Below are positions 1-8,483 of a DNA stretch of 29,991 nucleotides, piece by piece. The notes below the pieces were generated by a model. That model was not told the DNA's origin and made no database searches. It saw only the letters and a program-made list of their open reading frames with translations. How positions within the stretch are numbered: the stretch's first letter is position 1; each line of letters opens with the position of its first letter. The position numbers and the translations under genes were made by a program. Source of the DNA: Candidatus Hodarchaeota archaeon (lineage in GTDB: Archaea; Asgardarchaeota; Heimdallarchaeia; Hodarchaeales; Hodarchaeaceae); the NCBI GenBank assembly GCA_016839665.1, contig JAEOTU010000327.1, forward strand, positions 1 to 29,991. The letters are read 5' to 3'.

Positions 1-680
1 AGAGTATCTAGCCTGTCAAAATCATCAAACCATTGGTATACGTTGCTTTTGTCCTTTGGGGGTTCTCCAGCGCTGGGATTATCGTAGTAGATGTAATAGT
101 TATTGTCGGTTATACCGTTGGGAATGGCTGTTTGGAGTTTAAACCATATCTGTGTTGAGTTAGTGTTTATATCTATGATGTCGCGGTCTAATTCAACCCA
201 AGAAGAAGACGTATTCCAATAAGCAGTTCTCAAGTCGCTTCCGTTTGAAAGCATCTTGCCTGTGGAGATTGAAGTGGCAGTATCCATTGTTAGAAGGATA
301 GAATAGATAGAAGAAAGAGTTGTTGCTGCATTATTTGTAATAGATACTTGTCTTCGATAACTATAATTTGCATTCCACCAGTTCAAACATTCAGTGAAAC
401 TTTCGTACTGGCCATCAATGGTTTGCGTATCTGTATATGTGCCATTGATCCAACTGCCTGTGTTCAGAGTATATTCGCTTTGGGCTGCAAACCAAGAAGA
501 ATTAGATATGCGAGATATATCTGTTATCTCTATGTCCTCTTTTATTTTTCCCCAATCAACTTGATTCATCTCGTAATTCCATAGAAAAACGTTAACCACT
601 ATAGTGACAAGTATTACAAGACCTAACGCAACGACTATTATGGTGCTCAATCCTTTTCTGTTCTGCCAAACCCGTAACAA
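1..680 (-). CDS. DUF2341 surface protein with type IV pilin-like N-terminus (partial, 3' end outside window)
   Basis: The reading frame is open from position 680 to the left edge (about 226 residues) and its C-terminus is missing. The start is probably the TTG at 680-678, since an in-frame stop lies a little upstream. The N-terminus has a short charged stretch, QNRKG at residues 6-10, followed by the hydrophobic run LSTIIVVALGLVILVTIVV. This is the layout of an archaeal class III (prepilin peptidase) signal cut after the Gly. From about residue 85 the protein matches DUF2341: NYSYRRQVSITN, then KMLSNGSDLR, NNYYIYYDNPSAG and finally WFDDFD. In this family a sugar-binding or LamG-like domain often follows. 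It is probably an exported, membrane-anchored or pilus-associated adhesin-like protein. Recognition of the fold is firm; its role is inferred. Confidence 0.75.
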   Translation of the reverse strand, partial: MLRVWQNRKGLSTIIVVALGLVILVTIVVNVFLWNYEMNQVDWGKIKEDIEITDISRISNSSWFAAQSEYTLNTGSWINGTYTDTQTIDGQYESFTECLNWWNANYSYRRQVSITNNAATTLSSIYSILLTMDTATSISTGKMLSNGSDLRTAYWNTSSSWVELDRDIIDINTNSTQIWFKLQTAIPNGITDNNYYIYYDNPSAGEPPKDKSNVYQWFDDFDRLDT

Positions 681-1195
681 ATTAGTCCCGCCAAAACCTA
701 CCTAGATTCAGTCAACCTATAATGATCTATTCTGTTCATCATTCCTATGAAAAGAATTATGAGACCACAATCTATATTCAGAGTCGCTTTTCATACATAG
801 AATAATACATAATTATGTGCATGCGAAGATCGATTTTTATATGATTGGTATGTAAATCATTGGAATACGACAAGTATAGTTTTACCAATTTTAAGATTTG
901 TTGACATTTGAAGCGCATACATAGGATAGTAGGTTTTTCACAATGTAGCTTATAAAAACGCATAATCAACCACTTTTTAAAGCAGAAATAAGAGAAGGTG
1001 AAAAATATCAAAGGTTGGTAACTATTGGAAGGGAGGGTATAGGTGATTGCGTTAAATCTTACAAGCTCCTGAACAATATTCATTAAGGTTGCTGAGAGTG
1101 TTAGACAAACAATTTTTAACATGGCGAATTTTTATAGAAGTTTGTAAGAGTAAAACTTAAGAATTATAGATTTAGGGCATTTTAAGGGACGATAT
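681..1195. other. Intergenic region, 515 nt, no convincing gene
   Basis: This AT-rich gap separates the divergent DUF2341 gene and the FAD oxidase gene. I see no tRNA-like or other structured RNA signature. A minus-strand open frame at 778-1122 has no recognisable motif and a composition rich in I, L, Y and K that is typical of translated AT-rich noncoding DNA, so I do not call it a gene. The region must hold the promoters of both flanking genes, but no single TATA box stands out. Confidence 0.6.
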
Positions 1196-2575
1196 TTGGA
1201 TCCACAGATTGCAAAGAGTTTAGAAAGCATTGTTGGTAAGAGCTATATAGAGACTGATAGGAGTCAGATGGAAAACTACTTATTTGATGAAACCGCTGAA
1301 TCTGTTAGACCTCAACCTGCTAGTGACCTCATTCTAGTAAAACCTGTAAGTTCTAAGGAGATTTCCAAGATTTTAGGATTCGCCAATAAAAATAAGATTC
1401 CAGTTTTTCCTAGAGGTGGTGGAACAGGGCTGGTAGGAGGTGCTATTCCTGTTGATGTTGGCATTATTCTTTCTATGGAAAGGATGAATAACATCAGGAT
1501 TGATCAAGAGAATTTAATGGTGATTGCAGAAGCAGGTGTGACGCTTGAAAGGATTCTGAGAATCGCTGATGATGCCGGTTTATTTTTTCCCTTGCATCCT
1601 GGGGATGAAAGTGCTCATGTGGGTGGTCTTGTTGCCTGCAATGCTGGTGGAGCAAGGGCGATAAAATATGGAGTGATGAGAAATTATGTAAAAGGTATGG
1701 AAATTGTGCTTCCTACAGGTGAAATCCTAAGACTTGGGGGGAAACTGCAGAAGAGCAATGTGGGTTATGATTTGATGCATCTTATAATGGGAAGTGAAGG
1801 AACACTAGCTGTAATAACAGAGGCGATTATCCGGCTTTTTCCAAAATTTGGTCCAGCAGCAACGCTAATAGTGCCATTTGACAGTTGCTACGATGGAGTA
1901 AATAGTGTCCCGAAAATATTACAGAGTGGCATAATGCCACTAGCCATAGAATATGTTGAAAAAGACTTGATGGAAAAAACAGCTAAACATATAGGTGAAA
2001 CTTGGCCAGTCAAAGATGGAAAATGCTGTCTCCTAATATTAATAACTGAAGCAAACAGAGATCTTATTTTATCACAAAGTCTGAAAATAACTGAGATATG
2101 CAAAGACAATGGCGCCCTTGAACCTCTTTTCGCAGAATCTCAAGATGAACAAGATAAAATTCTTAGGATAAGAAGTAATATTTACTCTGCTTTGAAACGA
2201 GAGACTGCTGATATCTTGGACATTACTGTACCCCCAGCTGAAATTGGTAAAGTAATCGAGGTTGTAGAGAACACTACAAAGGAGTATAACGTTAATCTAC
2301 CTGTCTATGGCCATGTCGCAGATGGTAATCTTCATGTGCATATAATGAATGAAAACGCAGATAATGTGGATTACATAGAAAAAATAATAGATGAGATATA
2401 TGGAGCTGCCATTAAGCTTGGAGGGGTAATAACAGGTGAGCATGGGATTGGAAAAATCAGAACAGATAAACTTCACCTAAATTTAAAAGAGAAAGAATTA
2501 GAACTGATGAAGGGAATAAAAAGAATGTTTGATCCTAATAATATATTGAATCCTCAATGTAATATTGAAATTTAA
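1196..2575 (+). CDS. FAD-linked oxidase, GlcD / D-lactate dehydrogenase family
   Basis: The 459-residue product is full length for GlcD-type enzymes, which oxidise 2-hydroxy acids such as D-lactate or glycolate with bound FAD. The FAD_binding_4 (PCMH) domain covers about residues 30-210: FPRGGGTGLVGG is the pyrophosphate-binding loop, followed by HPGDESAHVGGLVACNAGG and GSEGTLAVITEA. The C-terminal FAD-oxidase domain has the typical YGHVADGNLHVHI and ITGEHGIGKIR motifs, which carry the active-site His residues. The TTG start at 1196 is supported by AGGGA at 1185-1189, six bases upstream. No GlcF-type Fe-S partner lies beside it, so the electron acceptor is unknown and may be a separate ferredoxin or ETF. 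The exact hydroxy-acid substrate cannot be told from the sequence. Confidence 0.85.
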   Translation: MDPQIAKSLESIVGKSYIETDRSQMENYLFDETAESVRPQPASDLILVKPVSSKEISKILGFANKNKIPVFPRGGGTGLVGGAIPVDVGIILSMERMNNIRIDQENLMVIAEAGVTLERILRIADDAGLFFPLHPGDESAHVGGLVACNAGGARAIKYGVMRNYVKGMEIVLPTGEILRLGGKLQKSNVGYDLMHLIMGSEGTLAVITEAIIRLFPKFGPAATLIVPFDSCYDGVNSVPKILQSGIMPLAIEYVEKDLMEKTAKHIGETWPVKDGKCCLLILITEANRDLILSQSLKITEICKDNGALEPLFAESQDEQDKILRIRSNIYSALKRETADILDITVPPAEIGKVIEVVENTTKEYNVNLPVYGHVADGNLHVHIMNENADNVDYIEKIIDEIYGAAIKLGGVITGEHGIGKIRTDKLHLNLKEKELELMKGIKRMFDPNNILNPQCNIEI

Positions 2576-2638
2576 TGAGGTTTTTCTATTAATATAACCT
2601 AAGTTTAAATATACATGCGTAAAATTATATCAACTAAA

Positions 2639-3529
2639 TTAAAGTTCTCTAAGTTTTGGATTAAAAGCCTCTGTGAGTCCTTCTCCAGTCATGTTAAAAG
2701 AGATAACTGTGAGAAATATAGCTATTCCAGGAAAGACAGCTCCCCACCATGCTATCCTAAGATAGGACAAAGCTCTTAACAGCATCTGTCCCCAAGTAAC
2801 GAAATTTGGATCCCCCAGTCCCAGAAAACTTAAGGAAGCTTCTATGATAATGGCTCTGCTTGTCATCAAAGACCATAGAATTATTATAGACGATACAATA
2901 TTTGGGATGAGATGACGAAAAACTGTTTGAATTCCAGTACACCCTATTGCTTTAGCGCTTTGAATGAATTCTTGCTCTTTTAAGGAAAGCACCTGCGAGC
3001 GGACAATACGAGCACTTGAAGGCCAGTGCAGAAATCCGATAACAGCTACAATCATCATTAGATTGCTCCCGAATATTGCCACAACAAGTATAGCGAGCAT
3101 GAAAGCAGGGATTATTAATACAATTTCAGTAATTCGCATTAATAGATCATCAATTAATCCTCCTAGATATCCAGCAATTACTCCAATTGCTGTTCCCACA
3201 AGGATTGTAACAGCTCCAGCTAAGAATCCTACAAGAAGTGAGACTCTTGATCCGAACACAACCCTACTGAGAATGTCCCTTCCTAGTATGTCAGTTCCAA
3301 AAGGATAATCTAAGCTTGGTGGTTGAAGCCCATTCCTGGTATCGATGGCCATTGGATCTCTAAGGGGTAGATATGGGGCAATTATAGCTATGATTACCAA
3401 TACAAAGATAATAACCAATCCGATGACCGCTGGTTTGTTTCGGCTATACCGTAACCAAAAATCTTTAAGATTTTTGATCAATAGGTGAAATCTAATCCTT
3501 AGTTTGGAACTTTTAGTCTTGATTTCCAT
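2639..3529 (-). CDS. dppC: Peptide/opine ABC transporter permease, DppC/OppC type
   Basis: This 296-residue inner-membrane permease is the last gene of the leftward transporter operon. The N-terminal OppC segment contains a first membrane helix (about residues 35-55, AVIGLVIIFVLVIIAIIAPYL) and the FGTDILGRDILSRVVFG motif seen just before the core permease domain. The EAA loop that docks to the ATPases is visible as AKAIGCTGIQTVFRHLIPN, and the ending ASLSFLGLGDP...WGQML is characteristic of DppC/OppC. It starts with ATG 10 nt after the dppB stop, so the two are surely cotranscribed. It pairs with DppB to form the channel. Assignment to dipeptide, oligopeptide, nickel or opine substrate is not possible from sequence alone. 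Confidence 0.93.
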   Translation of the reverse strand: MEIKTKSSKLRIRFHLLIKNLKDFWLRYSRNKPAVIGLVIIFVLVIIAIIAPYLPLRDPMAIDTRNGLQPPSLDYPFGTDILGRDILSRVVFGSRVSLLVGFLAGAVTILVGTAIGVIAGYLGGLIDDLLMRITEIVLIIPAFMLAILVVAIFGSNLMMIVAVIGFLHWPSSARIVRSQVLSLKEQEFIQSAKAIGCTGIQTVFRHLIPNIVSSIIILWSLMTSRAIIIEASLSFLGLGDPNFVTWGQMLLRALSYLRIAWWGAVFPGIAIFLTVISFNMTGEGLTEAFNPKLREL

Positions 3530-3539
3530 TTGTTATACC

Positions 3540-4511
3540 TCATTTATACCTAATTCTGGGATCAACATATGCAAGTATGATATCCGTTATGAAAGTAGCT
3601 ATTACAACAGATATTGTTGATATGAGGAAAATTCCATAGATGACAGGGTAGTCGCGTTGTATCATTGCATCATACGCTAGCCTTCCTATTCCAGGCCATG
3701 CAAATACGGTCTCCGTTAGTACAGCTCCAGTGACAAGCATCCCTAAATCAGTGCCGATTTGGGTTACAATAGGTATCATAGCATTTCTCAGCGCATGTTT
3801 GTAGAATACTGTGTTTTCACTAGCCCCCTTCGCTCGAGCTGTCCTAATGTAGTCAGTCTCCAACACTTCAAGCATGTTAGTCCTTGTCAACCTGAAGTAG
3901 AGTGCGCTATATCCCAAAGCTATCGTTAAAGCAGGTAAAAATAGATGGTGAAGTACATCTAAAATATAATGAATCCCAGTTAATCCATAGGTTGCAATCC
4001 CATAAGATGGAAAAAGCCCAAGATATAAAGAAAAGAATAGCATCAATAAAATTCCCAGCCAAAAAACGGGCATAGAGTAGGTTACTAGGGCAGTCAAAGT
4101 AGTTATCACATCTAACTTCCCATATGGTTTCTTGGAAGAAAGAACACCGAGGATAATTCCAATCACAATAACTAGCCCATGGGCGGTTCCCATCAGTAGG
4201 AGCGTAGCTGGTATCCTTTGGATAATTAAATCTATTACTGGAAAACCATGAATTAGACCTACAGATGTGCCCAAATCGCCTCGTAATAAGGATGATATGT
4301 ATATGGAAAATTGTTCAATTATTGGTCGATCTAATCCCAATCTAGCTCGCATAGAATTAATTAATGCGTCTGTGGCATGGGGTCCCACCCAATATGTCAC
4401 AGGATCACCTGGAGCAGATCGTGTGATTACAAACATTATTACGACAACTGTTGTCAGAACTATGGGTAGTTGAATTAATCTCCTTGTTGCATACACTTTG
4501 AAGGATGTCAA
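3540..4511 (-). CDS. dppB: Peptide/opine ABC transporter permease, DppB/OppB type
   Basis: This 323-residue permease begins MTSFKVYATRRLIQLPIVL, the usual N-terminal amphipathic and first membrane segment of DppB/OppB, followed by the periplasmic signature APGDPV. The EAA motif is present as TARAKGASENTVFYKHALRNA, and the end has the family pattern GAVLTETVFAWPGIGRL. The start is TTG at 4511; an in-frame stop lies three codons upstream, so nothing longer is possible. It sits 70 nt after dppA and 10 nt before dppC in the same operon. It forms the membrane channel with DppC. Confidence 0.93.
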   Translation of the reverse strand: MTSFKVYATRRLIQLPIVLTTVVVIMFVITRSAPGDPVTYWVGPHATDALINSMRARLGLDRPIIEQFSIYISSLLRGDLGTSVGLIHGFPVIDLIIQRIPATLLLMGTAHGLVIVIGIILGVLSSKKPYGKLDVITTLTALVTYSMPVFWLGILLMLFFSLYLGLFPSYGIATYGLTGIHYILDVLHHLFLPALTIALGYSALYFRLTRTNMLEVLETDYIRTARAKGASENTVFYKHALRNAMIPIVTQIGTDLGMLVTGAVLTETVFAWPGIGRLAYDAMIQRDYPVIYGIFLISTISVVIATFITDIILAYVDPRIRYK

Positions 4512-4573
4512 ACTTGCTTACCCAGCTTATCTACTCGAATGTGCAAATTAGGTGAAATATAAAAATATGGGAA

Positions 4574-4593
4574 GGGCCAGTTTAAGCTGGTCC
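4574..4593 (-). terminator. Hairpin at the dppA stop codon, possible partial terminator or mRNA 3'-end stabiliser
   Basis: Read on the minus strand, GGACCAG and CTGGCCC form a stem with one mismatch around a six-base loop, and the dppA stop codon lies inside the structure. It is followed about 10 nt later by a short T run. The hairpin lies between the binding-protein gene and the permease genes, where partial termination or protection of the upstream mRNA is a common way to make more binding protein than permease. The function is inferred. Confidence 0.35.
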
Positions 4594-6333
4594 TCTTTTT
4601 CTTAAGAAGTAAGCTGCTACGCCGACAACTACTATGATGACAGCCACTGCTACGACTATGTAGATTATTGTATTATCTACTGGTTGTGTTTCCTGAACCA
4701 TCCAGACTTTTGGGAGACTGTTTGACAAAGTTGTTTCGTATAACATCATGGGAACTGCTGTGAAGCCTTTCAAATTGTTTGCGTATGCATGAGGCCAAGG
4801 TTTGTAGTTAAGGAAAATTATGAATGGGTCTTCATATCCAATAATTTCTTGAATTCTATAGTAAACGGCTTGGCGTTCATCTGGGTCGCTGAGTGTTTCA
4901 CCAGATTTCAATAGGCTGTATAATTGAGTAGCGTTGCCTGAATCCCAATAGTTACCTGTCATATTCGGAAGACCAGAGGCCATAAGTGTGTAGCTGCTAG
5001 TTGTCCAATTAGCATAGGCGACTTGAATCCAGGCAGGATCTGGAACTGCAACCCAAGACCAAGTTCCCAGTTCGTATGGTGAACCTTTAATTTTTGCCCA
5101 ATAAGCAGATTTCTCTCCAATCCAGAGGTTTATCTTAATGCCTACATCCTCTAAGTTAGATTGAACAATTTCAAGCATCTCTCTGTCAGCTGTATATCCC
5201 GCCAACTCCATCTCGAATCGCCATCCATCGACCCCTTTAGGATATATTGGATCTAGAATTTCATTTGCTTTGGTAGAATTATATGTGAGTATGTTGCCTG
5301 TATGCATTTCTTCGTTGTGCCAGAAGGAATAACCTGCCGGTATTGGGGAATGCGCAGGAGCACCAAGTCCGAAATAGATTGAATCAGAGATTCCCTCTCG
5401 ATCTATTGCATAGCCTATTGCTTGTCTGAGCGCGAGTGAGTTTGGGTTAGTTTTATTGAAATATGACCATCTAAAGCATCCGCGGAGACCTTTGATGTAA
5501 TTTGGAGGGCCAATCAGTACCGTGATATTTGCATGTCCCTGTAGTCTGTCAGCATCAGCAAAGGTTATATCACGAGCGAAGTCGATCTCTCCATTTTCAA
5601 GTGCTACAGCCATTGTAGCTTCATCAGTGATTACTCGGAATACTACTTCATCTAGGTATGGTCGTCCTCCCCAGTAGTCTTCGTTTGCTTCTAGAACAAT
5701 TCGATCGTCCGGCACCCATGAAACAAATTTGAACGGTCCAGATCCTATTGGATCAGTGTTAGCAGGGTCATTATTTAGGTCAACATTTCCATTGTGTGAA
5801 AATACGTGCTTTGGAATTATTGGCAGGTTCATCCATGAGAGGAAAGGACCATTTTCCTCGCTTAAACGAAATTCAATTGTGTTGTCGTTGACTACAACTA
5901 CTTCATCTATGGCTGAGTAATAAGAGGCATACATAAATGATACGCTTTCGTTGAGAGCTTGGTCAAAAGTGAATTTTACGTCCTCTGCAGTAAGAGGTTC
6001 TCCGTCGTGAAAAGTCACGCCATCACGTAGCGTAAATGTATAATTCTTTCCATCTGTAGATATATCGTAATTTGTAGCTAAGTGTAATTGAGGAACTCCG
6101 TTTTCATCTAGACGGAGAAGTCCATCAAATAGTAACCCGCAAGTTTCGAGTGCAGTGATCCCAGGAGCTAAGATTGGATTAAGAGTTTGAGTGTCTTCAT
6201 ACCGAGCAACCGTTACAGTTCCACCATAAACTGGTTCATCTTGAGCAAACGAAGGGTTAATTTGTACAGGTAGAAGTAAGCTAAATGCAAGCATTGATGC
6301 TAAAATTATTGTTGTTGTCAATTTCATTTTCAT
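4582..6333 (-). CDS. dppA: Peptide/opine ABC transporter substrate-binding protein, family 5, membrane anchored
   Basis: The 583-residue protein is an extracellular family 5 solute-binding protein. Residues 1-30 form a Sec signal peptide ending PSFA|QDEP, with a signal peptidase I-type site and no lipobox cysteine. The body shows the family hallmarks GGTVTVARYEDTQTLNP, LFDGLLR, the signature NYTFTLRDGVTFHDGEPLTA and LRQAIGYAIDREGI. The C-terminus (about 555-576, IIYIVVAVAVIIVVVGVAAYF, followed by RKRGPA) is a single membrane helix, so the protein is probably tethered to the outside of the cell membrane, as in many archaeal binding proteins. It is the middle gene of the D-F-A-B-C operon. The ligand may be an oligopeptide, opine or similar small molecule. 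Confidence 0.93.
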   Translation of the reverse strand: MKMKLTTTIILASMLAFSLLLPVQINPSFAQDEPVYGGTVTVARYEDTQTLNPILAPGITALETCGLLFDGLLRLDENGVPQLHLATNYDISTDGKNYTFTLRDGVTFHDGEPLTAEDVKFTFDQALNESVSFMYASYYSAIDEVVVVNDNTIEFRLSEENGPFLSWMNLPIIPKHVFSHNGNVDLNNDPANTDPIGSGPFKFVSWVPDDRIVLEANEDYWGGRPYLDEVVFRVITDEATMAVALENGEIDFARDITFADADRLQGHANITVLIGPPNYIKGLRGCFRWSYFNKTNPNSLALRQAIGYAIDREGISDSIYFGLGAPAHSPIPAGYSFWHNEEMHTGNILTYNSTKANEILDPIYPKGVDGWRFEMELAGYTADREMLEIVQSNLEDVGIKINLWIGEKSAYWAKIKGSPYELGTWSWVAVPDPAWIQVAYANWTTSSYTLMASGLPNMTGNYWDSGNATQLYSLLKSGETLSDPDERQAVYYRIQEIIGYEDPFIIFLNYKPWPHAYANNLKGFTAVPMMLYETTLSNSLPKVWMVQETQPVDNTIIYIVVAVAVIIVVVGVAAYFLRKRGPA

Positions 6334-6394
6334 TTTCGATAACCTAAAGCTTCGATATAAGCCCCATTGGTATAAAGCTTTTACCCCCCTTAAT

Positions 6395-7387
6395 TTAGTT
6401 ATGTGATAATTTAGCTACACGATGGCAAGCTACGTAATGATTCTTTTCCACTTCAACTAATTTCGGTTCTTTCCTTTTACATCGTTCTGTTTTATATGGA
6501 CATCTCGAATGGAAAGAACACCCGGGAATCTGCTCTATTGAGCTTGGTATTTCACCTTTTAGTACAATCCGTTTGTGTTTAGCTAATGGATTGGGGATTG
6601 GCTCAGCAGATATCAAAGCCTTAGTGTAAGGATGTAAAGGTGTGGTAAATATTTCTTTGTATCCAGCGAGTTCAACAAATTTCCCCAAGTACATCACTGC
6701 AACTCGTTCACTCATTGTTCTTATTACTGCAAGGTTGTGTGAAATAAACAGATAAGTCAATCCTAATCTTTGCTGAAGCTCTTTTAACAATCGAAGTATC
6801 TGGGCTTGCACTGATATGTCTAGGGCTGATGTTGGCTCATCAAGTACAATAAATTTCGGATTTGAGGCTAACGCACGAGCAATTGCGATTCTTTGTCGCT
6901 GTCCACCACTAAATTCATGAGGATACCTGAAGGCATCCTTTGGTTCAAGGTTCATTAGTTGAAGTAATTCTATAACTCTTTCTTCAATGAGATTGGATGG
7001 CATAAGTTTATGAACTTTTAATGGTTCTGCTATAAGGTCGAAAGCTGGCATTCTTGGATCTAGAGAAGAGAAGGGATTTTGAAAGACTATTTGCATGTCT
7101 TTTCGCATCATTCTTAGCTTACTCTTTCCCAACTTCGATAAGTTAGTGCCTTCTAAAAAAATTTGACCAGATGTGGGTTCAAGTAGTCTCAATGTGCAAA
7201 AGCCTACAGTAGTCTTCCCACAACCACTTTCACCCACTAATCCAAAAGTCTCTTTTGGTCTAATGTAAAAGTTAACTTCATCAACAGCTCTTACAAAGCC
7301 TTGTGTCCTTGAGAAAAAACCTCCTTTAATTGGGAAGTATTTTTTTAATCCCTTAATTTCTAGAAATCTATTTTCATCAATGTCCAT
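6395..7387 (-). CDS. dppF: Peptide/opine ABC transporter ATPase, DppF/OppF type
   Basis: The 330-residue cytoplasmic ATPase carries Walker A GESGCGKTT, Q-loop QIVFQNPFSSLDPR, ABC signature SGGQRQRIAIARAL, Walker B VLDEPTSALD and the switch histidine in FISHNLAVI. The C-terminal oligopeptide-transporter extension has PLHPYTKAL and four cysteines in the arrangement GCSFHSRCPYKTERC...ACHRV; in DppD/DppF relatives this tail can bind an Fe-S cluster. It starts with ATG 15 nt after dppD and is followed by dppA. It pairs with DppD as the heterodimeric motor of the transporter. Confidence 0.95.
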   Translation of the reverse strand: MDIDENRFLEIKGLKKYFPIKGGFFSRTQGFVRAVDEVNFYIRPKETFGLVGESGCGKTTVGFCTLRLLEPTSGQIFLEGTNLSKLGKSKLRMMRKDMQIVFQNPFSSLDPRMPAFDLIAEPLKVHKLMPSNLIEERVIELLQLMNLEPKDAFRYPHEFSGGQRQRIAIARALASNPKFIVLDEPTSALDISVQAQILRLLKELQQRLGLTYLFISHNLAVIRTMSERVAVMYLGKFVELAGYKEIFTTPLHPYTKALISAEPIPNPLAKHKRIVLKGEIPSSIEQIPGCSFHSRCPYKTERCKRKEPKLVEVEKNHYVACHRVAKLSHN

Positions 7388-7402
7388 TCTATTTTCTCAC
7401 TC

Positions 7403-8353
7403 TTAATTCAATAAATGACATGAAACCTTGTGATCTTTCGTTATTTCCATTAGCTTAGGTCTCAAGTTTTTGCAAACATCCCGCACATGTTTACATCTTG
7501 GATGAAATTTACATCCTGAAGGGGGATCAATGGGATCAGGTACAAAACCGGGTATAGTCTTTAATTCTTTATCTCTTCTTGGAAATGTCTTAAGTAAACC
7601 GTTAGTATATGGATGTTTAGGATCTGTGAAAATTGAGACAACGTCTCCATACTCAACAAGCTCACCCGCATACATGACTGCAACTTTATTACACATCTCT
7701 GCAATCACACCAATATCATGAGTTATCAATAAAATTGATGAATTTGATTTCTGTTTAAGTTCTTTCATTAACTCTAAGATTTGAGCCTGGATAGTCGTAT
7801 CTAAAGCAGTTGTAGGCTCGTCTGCAATTAACAATTGAGGATCATGAACAAGCGCCATAGCAATCATTACACGTTGTTTCATCCCACCACTCAACTCATG
7901 GGGATAACTCCCAAAACGTCTGGAAGGATCCGATATTCCTACTAGTCTGAATGTTTCGATCACTTTTTTTTGTGCTTCTTTGTCGGAAATATTTTTATGG
8001 ATTTTTAATGCTTCTGTAACTTGATTGCCTACTCTTAATACTGGATTCAATGAAGTATTGGGATCTTGAAAGATCATCGCGATCTCTCGTCCTCTAATAC
8101 GCCGCATTCCCTGTTCAGTTCTTTTCAGAATATCCTCTCCCCGGAATAACACTTCTCCTCCAACAATTCGTGCCCTTCTAGGAAGAAGTCGCATTATGGA
8201 CAAAGCTGTAATTGACTTTCCACACCCAGTCTCACCCATAACACCAAGCGTCTCACCCTCTTCTATATCAAAAAAAACACCATCTACAGCTCTCACCAAT
8301 CCCCGTAAAGAGAAGATGTGTGTTTTAAGAGCATTAACTGACAGAAGCTTCAT
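7403..8353 (-). CDS. dppD: Peptide/opine ABC transporter ATPase, DppD/OppD type
   Basis: This is the first gene of the transporter operon (316 residues). It contains Walker A GETGCGKS, Q-loop IFQDPNTSLNPV, signature SGGMKQRVMIAMAL, Walker B LLIADEPTTALD and the switch histidine in LITHDIGVIAEM. The C-terminal extension has KHPYTNGLL and cysteines in GCKFHPRC...VCKNLRPK...SCH, the probable Fe-S binding tail of this subfamily. The ATG at 8353 follows a TATA-like box on the minus strand at 8395-8405. The 130-nt gap to the divergent M24 gene contains two GC-rich palindromes that may be operators. It forms the ATP-hydrolysing pair with DppF. Confidence 0.95.
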   Translation of the reverse strand: MKLLSVNALKTHIFSLRGLVRAVDGVFFDIEEGETLGVMGETGCGKSITALSIMRLLPRRARIVGGEVLFRGEDILKRTEQGMRRIRGREIAMIFQDPNTSLNPVLRVGNQVTEALKIHKNISDKEAQKKVIETFRLVGISDPSRRFGSYPHELSGGMKQRVMIAMALVHDPQLLIADEPTTALDTTIQAQILELMKELKQKSNSSILLITHDIGVIAEMCNKVAVMYAGELVEYGDVVSIFTDPKHPYTNGLLKTFPRRDKELKTIPGFVPDPIDPPSGCKFHPRCKHVRDVCKNLRPKLMEITKDHKVSCHLLN

Positions 8354-8388
8354 ATCTTAAGAGGACAAACAAGGCACAATGATAAGTC

Positions 8389-8444
8389 TTGCGCAATATT
8401 ATAACTGTGATCTCAATTAACGAAGATTTGCATATTGTGCGCAC
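8389..8444. promoter_or_regulatory. Divergent promoter region with two GC-rich palindromes
   Basis: Between dppD (leftward) and the M24 gene (rightward) lie TTGCGCAA (8389-8396) and GTGCGCAC (8437-8444). Both are perfect 8-bp palindromes in otherwise AT-rich DNA, 48 nt apart from start to start. TTGCGCAA overlaps or abuts the leftward TATA-like element GTTATAATATT (8395-8405). GTGCGCAC lies just upstream of the rightward TATA-like element AGTATTTATG (8455-8464). The layout fits a regulator that controls both transcription units together; no regulator can be assigned. Confidence 0.4.
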
Positions 8445-8483
8445 CATAATTGGAAGTATTTATGAACCCAATGATTGAACATT

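Noticed and set aside
778..1122. Minus-strand open frame of 114 codons in the left intergenic region
   Set aside because: No motif, no ribosome site, and a composition rich in I, L, Y and K as expected from translating AT-rich noncoding DNA.
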